From contig NZ_AP018929.1 in NCBI RefSeq assembly GCF_008326425.1, positions 298,875 through 362,874 of the forward strand: 64,000 bases of DNA, in the 5' to 3' direction. Positions 47,562 through 56,044 of the stretch are shown here, one piece after another (position 1 is the first letter of the stretch; every line of letters begins with the position of its first letter). The position numbers and the translations under genes were made by a program. The DNA comes from Sulfuracidifex tepidarius (GTDB lineage Archaea; Thermoproteota; Thermoprotei_A; Sulfolobales; Sulfolobaceae). The notes below the pieces were generated by a model that did not search any database, was not told the DNA's origin, and worked only from the letters and a program-made list of their open reading frames with translations.

Positions 47562-47795
47562 TCATTTAGGTTTGCCAAGTCTAGACTCCGGAAACTGACT
47601 ATAGACAGCAGCTGCTATCACCAACAGCATCACCGTAATTAACCCCACTGTGGCTACTTGAGCTCCTGTCAAAGGAGCTGTAGCGGAGTCGTTAGTTACC
47701 CATGCAGCTAAGGCTATTTGCAACAGGAAAGCTATCAGAAATATGACCTTGAAAGCTCTGTCCATGCGTTCCAATCTGTCCTGAGAGATCGCCAT
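47562..47795 (-). CDS. Small two-span membrane protein paired with a YeeE/YedE transporter
   Basis: Read from ATG 47795 (MAISQDRLERMDRAFKVIFL) it has 77 residues with spans at about 15-32 and 43-62. GGTGA lies five bases before this ATG, within the end of the transporter gene, so the in-frame GTG 47804 is less likely. Such small partners may form a complex with the transporter. Confidence 0.7.
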   Translation of the reverse strand: MAISQDRLERMDRAFKVIFLIAFLLQIALAAWVTNDSATAPLTGAQVATVGLITVMLLVIAAAVYSQFPESRLGKPK

Positions 47796-47800
47796 TCCGA

Positions 47801-49036
47801 TCACCTATAAAGGAAGTGTGCAACTAACAGCATTGCTGCGAAGACCGCAAATGCGAACTCCCATCCGCTGAGGGCCATCTGTATTCCTCCACTGAGTATG
47901 TGTCCAGACGCACATCCACCTGCCATTCTGGCCCCTAGCAACATCAAGTAAGCTCCTCCGAAGGATCCCAAGAACCTCACGGCTTGGTTATTTCCGAACT
48001 TCGCTGCCCAGCTTGGAGGAATGATGTTCCTGAACGAGGTGAACCTCCTAGTGATGAAGATTGACGCGAAGAAAGCCCCCATCAACGTTCCGATATCACT
48101 GAAAGGTTCCCATCCTATACCCTTGAACACTATCTCGCTGTACTTGTAGTCAGGGAGGAAGAGCTGTCCTGCGAGCCAAGACATGGTGGTTGACTCCCCG
48201 AATATCTGGTGAAGGAACATCTCTAAAACGACAGTAAGTCCAACTACACCCGCAACAGATATCATGAACCATCTAGTCACGTTGTCCTCAGTAGCGTAGT
48301 ACTCGTTCACCTTCTTTGCGATAGTCTTCTCCCCGTAAGGCAAACCTCCGTCGGTTAAGTACTCAGCTGTGTCCATGTGTTTCTGAACTTCTAATGGAGT
48401 CATCCTCTTTTCTACGTTAGCTCTCAAGCACGATCTCGCTCCTCCCTTGTATCTCGGCATATAGTAAGCTATTGTGAACAGAGCCGCGGCGTAAACTAGG
48501 GATATGAGGAATAAATCAATCCTAGTCAATCCAGCGAAAGGTTGGATCACGTAAGTTGATACTTTCTCTCCCCCTATTACAACGCTACCGAAGTTCAGTG
48601 TGTGAATCAACCAATAACCGGCAGGTGTCTGGTAAATGATAGTCCATGTTGCTGCGCCTAGAATGGCACCCAGAACAGCGTATATAGCGTCCCTCCTTCC
48701 TTCTCCGAGGGCCATCCATATGGAACCAGGGAAATATCCAGAAATCGCTAAGCCGGCACCGAAAAGGACTCCCCCTAGCCCAACCCCTATGACATAGAGG
48801 GGCTTAGGAGACCAGTGGAAACCCACGCCTGCAGCGTAAAGTCCAAATATTACTGGGGTCGCAATAGCGAAACCTATGAGGATGCAGTCCAAGAACAGTC
48901 TGTCCTCCCACTTAGCTAGCCTGATCAGGGTCTCTGGGTTGGAGATGCCCCAGGCTTCTGCAGCTCCTCCTATTATGAAGCCTATGAGGAGACCCACCCA
49001 CATGGGTGCGGTAAATGTTATCATTTTTCTTTTCAC
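47801..49036 (-). CDS. YeeE/YedE-family sulfur-compound transporter
   Basis: A 411-residue membrane protein with about ten spans. The hallmark [16 protein letters not shown] near the C-terminus carries the conserved cysteine thought to handle thiosulfate in the YeeE/TsuA family; an earlier half-repeat, [20 protein letters not shown], matches the first pore motif with its cysteine replaced. A soluble insert (about residues 205-240) contains [20 protein letters not shown]. In a sulfur-metabolising archaeon the substrate is likely thiosulfate or a related sulfur compound. It is co-transcribed with the small membrane protein downstream. Confidence 0.83.
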   Translation of the reverse strand: MKRKMITFTAPMWVGLLIGFIIGGAAEAWGISNPETLIRLAKWEDRLFLDCILIGFAIATPVIFGLYAAGVGFHWSPKPLYVIGVGLGGVLFGAGLAISGYFPGSIWMALGEGRRDAIYAVLGAILGAATWTIIYQTPAGYWLIHTLNFGSVVIGGEKVSTYVIQPFAGLTRIDLFLISLVYAAALFTIAYYMPRYKGGARSCLRANVEKRMTPLEVQKHMDTAEYLTDGGLPYGEKTIAKKVNEYYATEDNVTRWFMISVAGVVGLTVVLEMFLHQIFGESTTMSWLAGQLFLPDYKYSEIVFKGIGWEPFSDIGTLMGAFFASIFITRRFTSFRNIIPPSWAAKFGNNQAVRFLGSFGGAYLMLLGARMAGGCASGHILSGGIQMALSGWEFAFAVFAAMLLVAHFLYR

Positions 49037-49297
49037 CTAAAGATCTCTTCTTCCATTTTTCAACTAAATTTTTTATTTACTATATTTGTAATGAAGTTCA
49101 ATAACACTGTGAAGATTAGTTTAGAAACTAACTAAAAATATAGTGAACTGTCTGAGGAAAATTGATATTGCCTGATCATAGGAAAAAAACCTCCTATCCA
49201 CCCGTTAGTCGTAAAGACGATTTGAAACGACACGTCGAAGAGTCTTCAGATCTCTCAACTTCACAATTTTATGTCAAATCCTATTTTTCAGCTCTCT

Positions 49298-50008
49298 TCA
49301 CTCCCTTACACTTACACCCTCCTTCTCTATCATTCCGAAACCTTGGCTGTTCTTGCTTCCCAAACCAGCTTCATATACTATTTTTATAAGAGACAATGGA
49401 CCGCTCAACTTGAACTTCCCTTTCCACGCCATGACACTATTGTTCTTATAGGACACTTTAACGCTCTCAGCTTCCAGCGTGACCACCTTGAGAGGTGTCG
49501 TAGGTTTGGGCTTTTGAAGGCTCATCAACTTCCTCTCAGCGTTTAACGACACTAAGTGTTGAAATTCTATTTGATAAGGGGACAGGTACTTTATCCCTTG
49601 AGCGTGTTTGTAGACCGTGACGGGGGAGAGAGTATAGAACACTCCTTCCTCGACCTTACTCTCGCTTACCTTGACGCTTTCCACCACGAACTCGCCTTTC
49701 CCCACCCTGAAGCGGGGGTTATCCATAAATTCCTTAGCTAAGGAAGTCACGATTAACTCCACTGGAGAGGAGAAACAGAGGGACGCGTCGGACTTAAAGA
49801 CCAGGGTTCTGTCCTTCCTCTGGAAGTCTCCCAACAGTCTAGAGAAGGTGAACAATTTGAACCTTCTAGGTCCTTGTTCGAATCCTTTGTCGTGAATGGT
49901 CTGAGATATGATCTGTGGCATCTTGTTGTAGAACGCAGACTGTACGTAATAGTTATAGTGGGAAGGGACTTCTCCGCCCAAATGTTTCAGTTTCATACAT
50001 AATCTCAT
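49298..50008 (-). CDS. cas6: CRISPR-associated endoribonuclease Cas6
   Basis: Cas6 cuts precursor CRISPR RNA within the repeats. The 236-residue protein has the double ferredoxin-like layout: FKLFTFSRLLGDFQ near residue 55, PVELIVTSLA, and the family's C-terminal Gly-rich loop GLGSKNSQGFGMIEKEG. Candidate catalytic His residues lie near the N-terminus (HYNYYVQSAFYNKM region). It lies five bases after an HxlR-type regulator and is probably co-transcribed. No repeat array and no other cas gene occurs in the window, so it acts on distant arrays or is an orphan. Confidence 0.87.
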   Translation of the reverse strand: MRLCMKLKHLGGEVPSHYNYYVQSAFYNKMPQIISQTIHDKGFEQGPRRFKLFTFSRLLGDFQRKDRTLVFKSDASLCFSSPVELIVTSLAKEFMDNPRFRVGKGEFVVESVKVSESKVEEGVFYTLSPVTVYKHAQGIKYLSPYQIEFQHLVSLNAERKLMSLQKPKPTTPLKVVTLEAESVKVSYKNNSVMAWKGKFKLSGPLSLIKIVYEAGLGSKNSQGFGMIEKEGVSVRE

Positions 50009-50012
50009 GCTC

Positions 50013-50345
50013 TCACAAGAGAGAATCTCCCCACTTCCTTCCCCATCTGCCTAACTCGTCGAAGACAGGTTTCAGATCGTAACCTTTCTCAGTGAGTCTA
50101 TACATCACCTTGAACGGCCTAGTGCTCACCACTTCCCTCTCTACTATGCTCTTGGACTCTAAGAACTTGAGGGTAAGGGAGAGAGTCTTGGAGCTCAATT
50201 TGGTAGCACGCAGGAGCTCGTTGAAGCCCTTCTCACCGTCGAAGAGGTAATGAAGCACGAGAAGTCTGGCTTCCGTACCGACAGACTCTATTGCTGAAAC
50301 TACAGGACAGATTTCCTCGTTTCCATCTTGTTGATTAAACGCCAT
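50013..50345 (-). CDS. HxlR-type winged-helix regulator
   Basis: Read from ATG 50345 (MAFNQQDGNEEICPVVSAIE) it has 110 residues. The N-terminal ICPV cysteine, ARLLVLHYLFDGEKGFNELL, helix-turn-helix SSKTLSLTLKFLESKSIVER and wing STRPFKVMYRLTEKGYDL are typical of the HxlR/MarR-like class. An upstream extension to 50402 would run into the divergent CDGSH gene's start and is rejected. TTTAAATACTTT-like elements on the minus strand precede it. It heads a two-gene unit with cas6 and may control it. Confidence 0.82.
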   Translation of the reverse strand: MAFNQQDGNEEICPVVSAIESVGTEARLLVLHYLFDGEKGFNELLRATKLSSKTLSLTLKFLESKSIVEREVVSTRPFKVMYRLTEKGYDLKPVFDELGRWGRKWGDSLL

Positions 50346-50400
50346 GTCATTTATTCTACTATACAAGTAGCTTAAATACTTTACATAGTACAGTAAGTGC

Positions 50401-50589
50401 ATGGCAAGGTTCGTAAAACACGAGGAAAGAGGTCCGTATCAAGTGAAGGCTTCCAACGGGGAGGTTTTTTACGTCTGTGGGTGTGGGCTTTCGAGGAACA
50501 AGCCTTACTGCGACGGTAGCCATAAGAGAACGCAGGACGAGCAGGGAATATACGTCTACGAAGGGGAGACCAGAGTGAAGTTAGCGTAA
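50401..50589 (+). CDS. CDGSH iron-sulfur protein
   Basis: A 62-residue protein with the complete CDGSH motif, CGCGLSRNKPYCDGSHKRTQ: three Cys and one His that hold a redox-active [2Fe-2S] cluster, as in mitoNEET-type and small prokaryotic CDGSH proteins. The rest is a compact beta fold starting MARFVKHEERGPYQVKASNG. It is divergent from the HxlR/cas6 unit, with about 55 bp between the starts. Its role is probably electron or cluster transfer. Confidence 0.92.
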   Translation: MARFVKHEERGPYQVKASNGEVFYVCGCGLSRNKPYCDGSHKRTQDEQGIYVYEGETRVKLA

Positions 50590-50700
50590 GGAAAGAGCAG
50601 ATATGAGACGTCTTTTTTACCTTTATTCTCTCATAATAACAAGGAAAGGAAAATTTTTTAAAAATGTATATAATTCTTAATACGGGAAGAGGAATTCTTC

Positions 50701-51267
50701 TCAAGGAAATGTGGAGAGATAGAGCGTAGATAAGTAGGAGGAGGAAGAAAAGATCATTGTTACTATATTATTTATCTGAACGTCTGGTACTAGTTTCTTC
50801 AGTTCTTCCTTTATCTCCCTGGATTCTTGCCTTGCTGAAATATTTTCAGAATCTACTGTAGATATTGTAGCACTAGTGCTACGATTTTGTTCATCTATAT
50901 TATCTTTTTTCAGTCTCTTTTTCATTTCATGAATTTTATCATTTAGTAGTACTAGCTCGTCCTTAGTTAAGTGCTTCCTCTTTAAGTTCAAGCTTGCAAT
51001 GATATCAAGTTCTTCCTCCCTCCCGCTTGTCTCGTAGACCTCGGCTGGGATTTCCGCTATTCCTAATTCTCTAGCAATTCTGAGCCTCGTATAACCGTCT
51101 AGCAATTCGCCGTTCTTATTTACAATAACTGGAAATAGAAAGCCATGCTCTTTTATAGCCTTCTTTAATTCCTCGTATTGATTATTTTCTGGAATAAGGG
51201 CTTTATAATCTTCGACTTCCTTAATATAGTCTATGTTAAGCTTAGTCCTAGATATGAACCTAGCCAT
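50701..51267 (-). CDS. ParB/Srx-fold protein of a decayed integrated element
   Basis: The 188 residues begin with a ParB-like nuclease/CTPase domain: NQYEELKKAIKEHGFLFPVI, LLDGYTRLRIARELGIAEIP and the CTP/ATP-binding type GEL-DGYTR loop, then a helical segment KRKHLTKDELVLLNDKIHEM of the HTH linker type. The last 60 residues are low-complexity Ser/Ile-rich and may be altered by decay. Such single ParB-domain proteins are common on Sulfolobales plasmids and viruses. Its ATG overlaps the stop of the upstream winged-helix gene (TAATG). Confidence 0.8.
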   Translation of the reverse strand: MARFISRTKLNIDYIKEVEDYKALIPENNQYEELKKAIKEHGFLFPVIVNKNGELLDGYTRLRIARELGIAEIPAEVYETSGREEELDIIASLNLKRKHLTKDELVLLNDKIHEMKKRLKKDNIDEQNRSTSATISTVDSENISARQESREIKEELKKLVPDVQINNIVTMIFSSSSYLSTLYLSTFP

Positions 51268-51528
51268 TATACATTCACCGTCTCCTTTAACCTTTCAATT
51301 TCCTTAATGAACTCGTCCAGCATTTGCTTACCTTTCTCAGTAATTACATATTTTCCATCTTTGGTCTCTATCGCTCCTAGTGCTAATAATTTGTATATAT
51401 TATCCCTAACGGTATTGTATATCTGCCTCTTCACTAATTTCAGCTATTGTTTTAGCTTCCTTCTTTTTCTTTAGAAAAGCGAGGATTTTATACATAGGGA
51501 TTCCTTTTGGATCTCTTTCTACTGTCAT
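51267..51528 (-). pseudogene. Winged-helix regulator, one-base frameshift
   Basis: Starting at ATG 51528 the frame reads MTVERDPKGIPMYKILAFLK and KTIAEISEEAD, then meets a stop near 51410. In the next frame the wing and tail continue: VRDNIYKLLALGAIETKDGK, YVITEKGKQMLDEFIKEIER, ending at 51267 in a TAATG overlap with the ParB-like gene. The total (262 bp) is not a multiple of three, so one base was gained or lost near 51409-51425. The family is a small archaeal winged helix often found on plasmids. Confidence 0.8.
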
Positions 51529-51535
51529 ATTTATG

Positions 51536-51556
51536 GTGTAATGTTATACCTTACAC
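51536..51556. promoter_or_regulatory. Palindromic operator 1
   Basis: Arms GTGTAATGT and ACCTTACAC (one mismatch) are separated by TAT. On the minus strand a TTTAAATA box (51559-51566) lies directly upstream and the ATG of the winged-helix gene 8 bases downstream, so a bound repressor would block the start site. The same layout recurs at 52421-52443. A further half-site ACATTACA lies at 51586-51593. Confidence 0.7.
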
Positions 51557-51646
51557 GATATTTAAATCTTTCTGTATCTCGTTTCACATTACAAATTACA
51601 TAACATTATATGAAGAGTAGGCTGAAAGTATCATGTAGTGGTTAGC

Positions 51647-51940
51647 ATGACAAGTGAAAAGCCGTTTGCATTAAGCGAAGTCGCCCAGAGAGTTTTAATA
51701 GTATTAGGAAGGGAAAATCGGGGTTTAACTGTAAGGGAATTAGTAGAGAAGACAGATACTAATAGTGGGAGTATAAAGAGGGCGTTAGAGGAGTTAGCGG
51801 AACTTAAGCTGATAAAAGAGGAAAGGGAGAACGTTTTCCCTTACAGGAGGCTAATTAGTTTAACAGAACTCGGAAAAGAAGTAGCTAAAAGAGTTATAGA
51901 AATAGAGGAATTAGTTAAGAAAGTGCGGGCTAATGACTGA
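51647..51940 (+). CDS. MarR-like winged-helix protein
   Basis: Read from ATG 51647 (MTSEKPFALSEVAQRVLIVL) it has 97 residues. The recognition region LTVRELVEKTDTNSGSIKRA, with the helix ALEELAELKLIKEE and wing YRRLISLTELGKEV, marks a winged helix. It lies 28 bp upstream of a RelE-like toxin gene on the same strand, so it may be its antitoxin or autoregulator. It is the best candidate for the protein binding the nearby palindromes. Confidence 0.8.
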   Translation: MTSEKPFALSEVAQRVLIVLGRENRGLTVRELVEKTDTNSGSIKRALEELAELKLIKEERENVFPYRRLISLTELGKEVAKRVIEIEELVKKVRAND

Positions 51941-51968
51941 ATAGTGGAAAGTAGTATTTCATATTAAA

Positions 51969-52221
51969 ATGAAAAAACTAGCGAGAGACTTTCAGCGTGG
52001 TGAATTAGATAGAATAGAGGAAACTTTGGATAAGCTTACTAAGATGGAACTAAATGAGCTTAATATGAAGAAATTAGAAGGATGGAAAGATAACAAAAAT
52101 AGGGATATTTATAGGATAAGAGTCGGGAGAGACATAAGAATACTTGTCTCTTTTGACAATGATAAATAAGGAAATTCATGTATGGAGAATCACTAGGAGG
52201 GAATCTGCTTACGATGAATAA
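51969..52221 (+). pseudogene. RelE/ParE-like toxin, one-base frameshift
   Basis: The frame from ATG 51969 reads LARDFQRGELDRIEETLDKL and YRIRVGRDIRILVSFDND, the RelE fold core, then stops at 52169. One base over, the family tail continues: NKEIHVWRITRRESAYDE, stop at 52219-52221. Removing one A from GATAAATAAGG (about 52161-52171) restores the reading. The toxin is therefore probably dead. The restored end overlaps the convergent gene at 52193. Confidence 0.8.
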
Positions 52222-52333
52222 CATCACTCTCTTTCTTAAGCTCTTCGAACAGCTTATGTAATTCTTCACTATTATTAATTACAATAATCTCATCGGTCTC
52301 TGGCTCTATTATTTTGATTTGCATCTTTTTCAT
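52193..52333 (-). CDS. Small antitoxin-like protein
   Basis: A 46-residue protein MKKMQIKIIEPETDEIIVIN, then SEELHKLFEELKKESDVIHR. A beta strand followed by an amphipathic helix resembles short plasmid antitoxins or regulators, but I cannot name it. ACTTTTTTAAGTGG about 27 nt upstream on the minus strand is a TATA element fitting a leaderless start at 52333. Longer reading to 52474 lacks support. Confidence 0.5.
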   Translation of the reverse strand: MKKMQIKIIEPETDEIIVINNSEELHKLFEELKKESDVIHRKQIPS

Positions 52334-52420
52334 AAGTAATAGTTTGGATACGCCACTTAAAAAAGTATAATGGCCCGTATACTGTGTTCTGTTTAAAGTT
52401 GCACAGAAAAATTTAAATAT

Positions 52421-52443
52421 TGTGTAATGTATAACATTACACA
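52421..52443. promoter_or_regulatory. Palindromic operator 2
   Basis: A perfect inverted repeat: arms TGTGTAATGT and ACATTACACA around ATA. Just upstream on the plus strand is TTTAAATA (52411-52418). The arrangement box-palindrome-start copies that of operator 1, where only a few bases differ. It would control the SWIM-domain gene. Confidence 0.75.
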
Positions 52444-52451
52444 GAACAAAC

Positions 52452-52784
52452 ACGATTTCCACCCAAATCCCCAAAAGTTATGTAGAGAGAACCTCAGTTT
52501 TTTACACATTGGGAGAAGGGATTGTTATTTCAGCAGATATACAAAGTAAGTCCAAGGCTAACCTAGTTCATTATACCAGAGTAGTATTGGATCCCCTAAC
52601 TATGAAAGTTATGAAAAGTGGTTGTGACTGCGAGGGATATACATTTAGAAGACATTGCTGGCACATTGAAACACTAAAACAGTCAGTAGCTTCTGATGAG
52701 AAGGTTAGAGAAGAGGTAATGAAGGCTAAAGAGGAGCTGATGAGGATAGAAGAAGACATTGCGAGGTGGGGAGAGATGATATGA
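52452..52784 (+). CDS. SWIM zinc-finger protein, ACG at the expected start
   Basis: The protein carries a SWIM domain, SGCDCEGYTFRRHCWHIETL (CxC...CxH zinc ligands), a module for DNA or protein contacts, common in Sulfolobales plasmid genes. The frame is open from 52428 but has no ATG; the first usual initiator is a TTG at 52509. Yet conserved-looking sequence STQIPKSYVERTSVFYTLGE precedes that TTG. By alignment with the twin promoter at 51536, where ATG follows the palindrome by 8 bases, the ACG at 52452 (9 bases after the palindrome) stands at the start position. Residue count from there is 110. Its stop overlaps the next gene (ATGA). Confidence 0.7.
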   Translation, partial: TISTQIPKSYVERTSVFYTLGEGIVISADIQSKSKANLVHYTRVVLDPLTMKVMKSGCDCEGYTFRRHCWHIETLKQSVASDEKVREEVMKAKEELMRIEEDIARWGEMI

Positions 52785-52963
52785 CTGAAGTCCTGCAGAC
52801 TCAGAAGAATTTAGAAGAATTAGTTAAACTATTACGTATCTACTTCCAGCTTGATGAAATCCTCAGTTTCAGTTTAGAGGAATTAGGCGATGATGAGGTA
52901 GTAGTAGAGATATCAGCAGTTAAGGACAGGATAAGAATGATTATACAGAGGATGATAAGCTGA
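52781..52963 (+). CDS. Small helical protein of the integrated element
   Basis: A 60-residue acidic helical protein, MTEVLQTQKNLEELVKLLRI to DRIRMIIQRMIS, with ATGA overlap to the SWIM gene. No family recognised. GGTGA follows its stop and serves the next gene. Confidence 0.6.
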   Translation: MTEVLQTQKNLEELVKLLRIYFQLDEILSFSLEELGDDEVVVEISAVKDRIRMIIQRMIS

Positions 52964-52974
52964 GGTGATTAAAA

Positions 52975-53419
52975 TTGAAAACAGCAGAAATCCTTATATC
53001 TTTAAATTCTAAAAATAGAAATATGGAACAAATAGTTGATTTACCAGATCCAGCAAGATACAGTACCCGGACGAGATAAAACTACCCGACGGGACACTTT
53101 TAATGGGAAAGACTTATGCAGAAAGTGGAATTATTATGAATAGAAAAAAGTGGAGGTTGTATATTACTTATCAGAGACTCGATAACGACCCTGATAATCC
53201 TAGACCTATATTGAAATCGACACAAAACGGGGTAATATACAGACTACCAGACGACCCGATTACACAGATGATATTGGGATATATCAAAGAAACCCCGGTT
53301 GTACACCTGAAGAGGTAATGGGTATAGTTCTCTCTTGGTATCAGGAAAACGGTGTAGATCTCCTTTCAAATGAGGATAGAATGTCACTTGGTCTAGCTAT
53401 ATATACACGATACAATTAG
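52975..53419 (+). pseudogene. Plasmid-type gene broken by two frameshifts
   Basis: A TTG at 52975 with GGTGA six bases upstream starts LKTAEILISLNSKNRNMEQI and VDLPDPARY, then meets a stop. Another frame continues with YPDEIKLPDGTLLMGKTYAE, IIMNRKKWRLYITYQRLDND and QNGVIYRLPDDPITQMILGY to about 53300. A third frame carries PEEVMGIVLSWYQENGVDLL and EDRMSLGLAIYTRYN to the stop at 53419. Two indels, near 53065 and 53300, explain this. The family is unknown to me. Confidence 0.7.
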
Positions 53420-53489
53420 TTTACTGGCATTTTATGCGCTACTTAGGATAGAAAAGTGAGAATGGAAAAAAGTTATGACTTATCTTAAT

Positions 53490-54753
53490 GGGGGTTCAAA
53501 GGGGGCGGAAGACCCCTTCCTTGAGGGAGGGGATGGATAGTCCCCTTTGTTTAAATATTAGTTTTTTTCGAAATTCTTTTTTTAATGGCTGGGAGGGTTA
53601 AAGCGATCAGAGCTACTGTTTCTATGAAGATCGCTCTCTCTGAACCCCTCCTAGCCCTCGTGAACAACTACGTGAAAGCAATACGTTTTTCGTTATTTTG
53701 GTTGAAGGAGAACGTGAGAAATCCGGAAGAGAAGGGAGTGTTAGGAAAAGTCCACGAGGAGTTATACACGAAGTTAAGAGAGGAATACGACCTACCTTCA
53801 AAGGTTGCTGAGGACTGTTATAGGGATGCTCTAGCGACGTACAAGGGTTGGTACAACAACCCGAGAAGAGGACGTTTCCCGAGAGTGTACAAACCTACAG
53901 TGTGGCTACCCTAGAGCGAGCTATAGCGTGGACTTCGATAACATGACTGTTAGGATAGCGAGTGTTGGTGAAAACTACCACTGGGTTATCCCAGGAACCT
54001 CAAGGACTACATGAGTTGGAGGATGAAGGAGGCTAGGCTAGTGGTTAACCATGATAAGGCTTTCCTCAAGGTCGTTTTTGAGAGACCGAAAGAGGAAGTC
54101 GAAGCTAAATCAAGCGTTGCTGTTGATATCAATATGAACGAAATAGTTGTTGGCAAGGACGATACACACTACGTCAGGATTCCGACTCGCCTTCACGAGG
54201 TTCACCAGTGGAAGTCTTCAGCTGAAAACCTTCAAAAGAATTAACCCAAAGAGGTGGAGGGAGAACGAGAGGATTCTTCACAGGATTCGTTCTCTTCATC
54301 AAAAGGCTAAGAGGATTACGGAGGATGCTAGAAAAGTGGGAAAGTGGGTTGTTGAGGTTGCTGAGGATTTCGGTGCCAACGTTATTAAGTTAGAGAGAAC
54401 CTCAAGAACCTGATTAAACGTGTTAACAAACTACCACTTGATCGGGGATAGGTTGTATTTGATGCAATATCGTAGGATTCAATATTGGGTTGAGTGGCAA
54501 GCTGAGAAGCGTGGCGGTCGTAGAATTCGTGAATCCCAGTTACTCTTCCGTTTCATGCCCTAAAAGTAGGAAAAGGATGGAGGAGAAAGGATATCGTTGG
54601 TCTAGGTGTGCTTGTGGTTATGAGAACGACCGTGACGTTATTGCGATCATGAACCTAAATAGGGGTTCTCTGACCCTCTCGTCTGTCCCTCAAATGAGAG
54701 ATGTAAACTCGAATCGATGAGGGGAACCCTCGCCGTGGCGGGGAGGAAGTCAG
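53490..54753 (+). mobile_element. IS200/IS605-group (IS1341-type) element with dead tnpB
   Basis: A TnpB-only element. The left end includes AGGGGGCGGAAGACCCC and GAGGGAGGGGATGG, the kind of G-rich hairpin leader seen before Sulfolobales tnpB genes. The right end, CCTCGCC GT GGCGGGG, forms a stem, followed by AGGAAGTCAG; such right ends give the scaffold of the TnpB guide (omega) RNA. No tnpA is present. Exact borders cannot be set by eye (no target duplication is expected in this group). Confidence 0.75.
53585..54720 (+). pseudogene. tnpB: TnpB-type RNA-guided nuclease, multiple frameshifts
   Basis: About 378 codons spread over four or more frames: the N-terminal part ends early at 53914, the middle (54011-54244) holds [15 protein letters not shown] with the first RuvC Asp, then 54147-54413 holds FGANVIKLE with the RuvC Glu, and 54490-54720 holds [17 protein letters not shown] with the last Asp. 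The zinc ribbon has lost a cysteine (CPKSRKRM instead of CPxC). Frameshifts plus the lost ligand make it non-functional. Confidence 0.85.
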
Positions 54754-54811
54754 ATGTCTCCAATATATATAGAACTACAACGAGATATTCCTTGTGTTAA
54801 GATCTCTTTTG

Positions 54812-55960
54812 ATGGACATCTTAATCCTAACCTCCTTGATAACGTTAACTGGGACTGTGAGCAACAGTACGGACTACGGTTATGAGTTCGGATACGTATA
54901 CATGAACGGAATACAATCCATAATCAATGTGTATAATTGCTCCGTATCCCCTGGGTCTCCTCCAATATCGATACAGGAGAACACTTGCCTTAACGCTGAT
55001 GGGACTTACCTTTTCGTACAGAACGTGGTCTATTACTACCTAGGTGAAACGTGCTGGGAGACTAGCATAGAAGAGAACGGGAACTATGTGACGAGTTATC
55101 AAAGGGTAGAGGGGAACACGTTCAACTTGACCACGACGTGGGACAACGAGTCAGGGAAGCTGGAAATAACTTTCATGTTCTCTAATTTCACATGGTCCTC
55201 CAAAGTGACCCGTGTGGTGGACGTCCCTCTGACGTCTGTGGTTTACGTAGGTAGGAACGCAGGTACGGTCATAGGCGGATACGGGAACTCGCTCACTTCT
55301 ACTCTAGGGAAGGGTTTCAACGTGTCGATCAGAGAGTACTTCGAGTGGAACGGGAAGTGGTACGTACCTCCGGTCGCCTTCAGTGGGTATCAAATCACGG
55401 GAGAGAGCGCTGAGAATGGGTCAGCTACTTTCTATGACGGGAAGGTCTGGGTCACCCATGGGGACGCCGGAGTTCAGGAGCTCTATAACTATAGCGTTGT
55501 GGTAGTAAACGGTACCTTCTTCACCTTCCCTCCTGGAAGCCTCTGGTATGCGGACGGAATACCATTCGTGAACTCCACCTCGCTGGGAAGCGTGGCTCCG
55601 TTCTGCTTCTTCAACCATTCCTTCAGCGGGAGGGAAATCAGAGTGGTCTTCTCTGCTCCCGTCATGATAGACGGTGTAGTCTCGAGGGTGTTTTACCTTC
55701 CCTCACCGGAAACGGTTTACTTGAGGAACGGAACCAAATGCGAACCTATGTACTTCTCTTCTAACGTCACCGTCAACCCCATTTCAAACGCTTCGTCCAG
55801 TAGCTCAACTCGTGTATCCAAGGCCAGCGTTGACGAGAGTAACGTTAGCGTGAAAGGAGGAGGGATCTCCCTTCCTGTGAAGGTCTTGATATTTATTCTA
55901 TTCGTGGGAGTAAACTTGGCAGGCATAATAGCAGTGAAGAGACCTAAAAAGGGAGAGTGA
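54812..55960 (+). CDS. Secreted, membrane-anchored thermopsin-like protein
   Basis: From ATG 54812 (MDILILTSLITLTGTVSNST) the protein has 382 residues: a signal peptide, a large outside beta domain with about twenty N-x-S/T sites, a Ser-rich stalk (SNASSSSSTR) and a C-terminal span (VKVLIFILFVGVNLAGIIAV) with basic end RPKKGE. GTYLFVQNVVYYY resembles the YWVQNV segment of thermopsin-family (A5) acid proteases, but catalytic residues of that family are not firmly known to me. GTG 54794 would add six residues and blur the signal peptide. It lies just after the dead IS. Confidence 0.6.
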   Translation: MDILILTSLITLTGTVSNSTDYGYEFGYVYMNGIQSIINVYNCSVSPGSPPISIQENTCLNADGTYLFVQNVVYYYLGETCWETSIEENGNYVTSYQRVEGNTFNLTTTWDNESGKLEITFMFSNFTWSSKVTRVVDVPLTSVVYVGRNAGTVIGGYGNSLTSTLGKGFNVSIREYFEWNGKWYVPPVAFSGYQITGESAENGSATFYDGKVWVTHGDAGVQELYNYSVVVVNGTFFTFPPGSLWYADGIPFVNSTSLGSVAPFCFFNHSFSGREIRVVFSAPVMIDGVVSRVFYLPSPETVYLRNGTKCEPMYFSSNVTVNPISNASSSSSTRVSKASVDESNVSVKGGGISLPVKVLIFILFVGVNLAGIIAVKRPKKGE

Positions 55961-56044
55961 ATCCGAATTTTCGGTGTCACTTTGGCAAGCGTCCTTGTCT
56001 TCATCTCTCTCGATATTTAAGTAAGGCAGTGTGAAACCGAGACA

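Noticed and set aside
49037..50700. CRISPR array near cas6
   Set aside because: No regularly spaced 24-30 bp repeat exists here or anywhere in the window.
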